Assembly: GCA_902479135.1 (NCBI GenBank)
Contig: CABSNU010000003.1
Span: 1-64,000, forward strand
Length of the DNA stretch: 64,000 nt
Reading direction: 5' to 3'
Source: an uncultured Collinsella sp.
GTDB taxonomy: Bacteria > Actinomycetota > Coriobacteriia > Coriobacteriales > Coriobacteriaceae
The notes under the pieces are model-generated. The model worked only from the letters and a program-made list of their open reading frames with translations, had not been told where the DNA came from and searched no databases. The position numbers and the translations under genes were made by a program. Positions 62,452 through 64,000 of this stretch are shown piece by piece (positions within the stretch are counted from its first letter, which is position 1; every line of letters begins with the position of its first letter).

Positions 62452-62469
62452 GCGCCGTGAGTAACACCC
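62433..62469 (-). promoter_or_regulatory. RAT antiterminator site for the LicT-type regulator
   Basis: The minus strand reads GGGTGTTACTC ... AGAGGCACTACC. This fits the ribonucleic antiterminator form (G-rich TGTTACT half, GGCA..ACC half), with a longer loop than in Bacillus. Further up (62520-62560) CTACCGTTTA occurs twice and TATACT near 62482 could be the -10. Confidence 0.75.
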
Positions 62470-62583
62470 AACACACGGTGAGTATATGCGGCAATTGAAG
62501 TCAGCACATCGCTGACTATCGATAAACGGTAGAAATCAGACCGTAAACGGTAGTTGCAACAGTTTTAATGCGCTTTGATGCCC

Positions 62584-63420
62584 TTAATTATCCGAGCTTG
62601 TAGGAGCCACTCGATTCACATGCATGATGAGGTAGACAAGCTCTTCTTGCGCCAACGCCTCGCCAAAGGTCTCCTGAATCAGCTCGTCGACACGATGGGC
62701 GCAGCGCGATGCCGCAGGATACTGCTCCACGAGCACGTCATAGAGACCGGAATTCTCGGTATCGATTGGCTCTTTCTTTGCCACGCGATCGAGCAGATAG
62801 CGCACATGAGTGGCAAAGCGAGTAAAGGCAAACGACGAACAATCGACCGTGACGCCCAGCTCTTCCTGAATAATTGCGACCGTCATATCGAGCAGGCGCT
62901 CCTCCTGCCGTTCGGCCAAAACGCGCTTCTCACTCGGTTTAACTGCCGCGTTGATAATCGACATGGCGATACCCGCGGCCTCACTCTGGGGCATGCGGAC
63001 GGCAAAGGTTTTCTTAATGCCGCGAACGGCCAGCTCACCCAAGCGGTATTCGATGGGGTGCAACTGCTCCAAATCGCGCTCGAGTGGCAACGATACCACC
63101 ATGTGCTCGCGGGCTCGCTTAATAGCAAACTGAATATGGTCGGCCAACGTAATGGGAAGATTAGGACTTAATTCGTACGAGAGCTGCCCGGTTGCGATAT
63201 CTGCCAGCTGAGCGGAAAACTCCAGCACCTCGGGATCGACCTCGTCGATAAACGCCAGATACTTGGAATCGATGCCGTAAAAGGTGCGGGTGACGACATC
63301 CAGGTCGACCTCGTGTGGCATATCTCCAAAACCGATACCGCGACCCAGCGCGATAAGCTGACGCCCCGCGCCATCTTCGCAGATGGCCGCGTTGTGGTTA
63401 ATGCGCTGGATAGCCCTCAT
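62584..63420 (-). CDS. licT: BglG/LicT-family transcription antiterminator
   Basis: 278 residues: CAT RNA-binding domain (1-55, MRAIQRINHNAAICEDGAG; ALGRGIGFG), PRD1 (about 60-165) and PRD2 (about 170-278), with the conserved His in DHIQFAIKRA, HPIEYRLG and HVRYLLDR. PTS enzymes phosphorylate PRD histidines and so set activity. It binds the RAT site between it and the PTS gene. Start at ATG 63420, AGGAGCG upstream. Confidence 0.94.
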   Translation of the reverse strand: MRAIQRINHNAAICEDGAGRQLIALGRGIGFGDMPHEVDLDVVTRTFYGIDSKYLAFIDEVDPEVLEFSAQLADIATGQLSYELSPNLPITLADHIQFAIKRAREHMVVSLPLERDLEQLHPIEYRLGELAVRGIKKTFAVRMPQSEAAGIAMSIINAAVKPSEKRVLAERQEERLLDMTVAIIQEELGVTVDCSSFAFTRFATHVRYLLDRVAKKEPIDTENSGLYDVLVEQYPAASRCAHRVDELIQETFGEALAQEELVYLIMHVNRVAPTSSDN

Positions 63421-63493
63421 GAAATCATCGCTCCTACTAAAACGCGCCGTGCAGACCATCTACGCGGCGCGTTCATTCTACCCACACTTCTAA

Positions 63494-64000
63494 TTACAGT
63501 CCAAAGAAGCTCAAGATCTGGTCTCGGCTTACGGGCTTGTAGTCATTGGCGTCGAGGCCTACATCGTAGCGGTAGATGGGACGCTCGCGATCACGGTTAC
63601 GCGTGTTGGTGCGGTCTCCTCTGCTGTGGATATGACCGTGCAACATAATGGCGCCACGCGCCTTGCCGTTCCAGCTGAGCATGGGGTAATGGCTCAAAAC
63701 CAGGCGATGTCCCTTGGCATAGCCGGGAGCAATCTCCAGGTAATCGCGCACGTCATCCCAAATTTGCGGTGCGTCCGGATCTTCCCAATCGCCGTCATGG
63801 TTACCACGGATGAGCGTCACGTTTTGGCATGCAATTCGCTCACGCAGGCGCACGGCCTCCGCCATGGGCAGTCGATACGTAAAGTCTCCCAGGATGTAAA
63901 GCCGGTCGTCCGCAGCAACGCACTCGTTAATGGCGTCAATAACCTTGCGGTTCATCTCCTCGACCGAGGCGAACGGCCGATCCATATCGTGCAGGATATT
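63494..64000 (-). CDS. Metallophosphoesterase, 5' end outside window
   Basis: The frame is open to the window's end: NILHDMDRPFASVEEMN is in frame upstream of the ATG at 63985 and matches the family pattern (GHxNIxx..RPF..VEEMN), so the true start lies beyond 64000. Metal motifs GDFTYR, RGNHDGD, SHYPM and HGHIHSRG are all visible. It is a calcineurin-type phosphoesterase of unknown substrate. C terminus is complete. Confidence 0.88.
   Translation of the reverse strand, partial: NILHDMDRPFASVEEMNRKVIDAINECVAADDRLYILGDFTYRLPMAEAVRLRERIACQNVTLIRGNHDGDWEDPDAPQIWDDVRDYLEIAPGYAKGHRLVLSHYPMLSWNGKARGAIMLHGHIHSRGDRTNTRNRDRERPIYRYDVGLDANDYKPVSRDQILSFFGL

Overview
The window is about 64 kb of compact, GC-rich bacterial chromosome with dense gene packing, strong Shine-Dalgarno sites, several GTG starts and many hairpin terminators. 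Gene content (RecJ fused to a helicase, a DUF3516 Ski2-like helicase, Elp3, DUF4097/XRE pair, an LDH-Etf module, PTS sugar uptake, many Coriobacteria-like proteins) fits an anaerobic gut actinobacterium of the class Coriobacteriia, most like Collinsella. That placement is an inference from recall of protein families, not from a search.

Layout. 1-2130: the tail of an unknown gene, the infC-rpmI-rplT translation operon (minus) with a terminator-bearing leader and an apparent AUA start for IF3, and a tRNA-Leu(CAA) with a duplicated 3' fragment beside it. 2168-11345: transglutaminase-like protein, class II aldolase, MBL hydrolase, the Rel (p)ppGpp enzyme and a RecJ-helicase fusion, all minus. 11622-14129: a bile-acid:sodium-type symporter, a GalT-like protein and CutC. 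14455-20753: a six-gene branched-chain amino-acid ABC transporter with two paralogous binding lipoproteins. 21005-30310: homoserine dehydrogenase, an SDR, a cation antiporter, PurL and an EamA exporter. 30413-38482: a membrane GGDEF protein, KdgT, AzlCD, an HD hydrolase, and a three-gene flavoprotein/Etf operon likely to oxidise a hydroxy acid such as lactate. 38829-42035: five consecutive genes for mostly secreted or membrane-anchored proteins of unknown role. 42154-48577: DUF554, then a TerB-like / BrxD-like ATPase / Lhr-like helicase triad that resembles parts of BREX-type defence loci. 48604-58000: methyltransferases, Elp3, an XRE/DUF4097 pair, TrmB and a Ski2-like helicase. 58051-64000: DUF2130 protein, ChbG-like deacetylase, a PTS EIIBC controlled by a LicT-type antiterminator with a recognisable RAT/terminator, and a phosphoesterase cut by the window edge.

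The most unusual non-coding signals are a six-unit tandem array of 46-bp imperfect palindromes spaced by exactly 16 bp (23410-23766), a cloverleaf-like 99-nt structured element (14312-14410), a 22-bp perfect inverted repeat (14188-14256) and a nested 92-nt hairpin (3741-3832). The most interesting protein system is the TerB/ATPase/helicase triad at 42959-48577; the secreted-protein operon just before it is the least characterised coding region.
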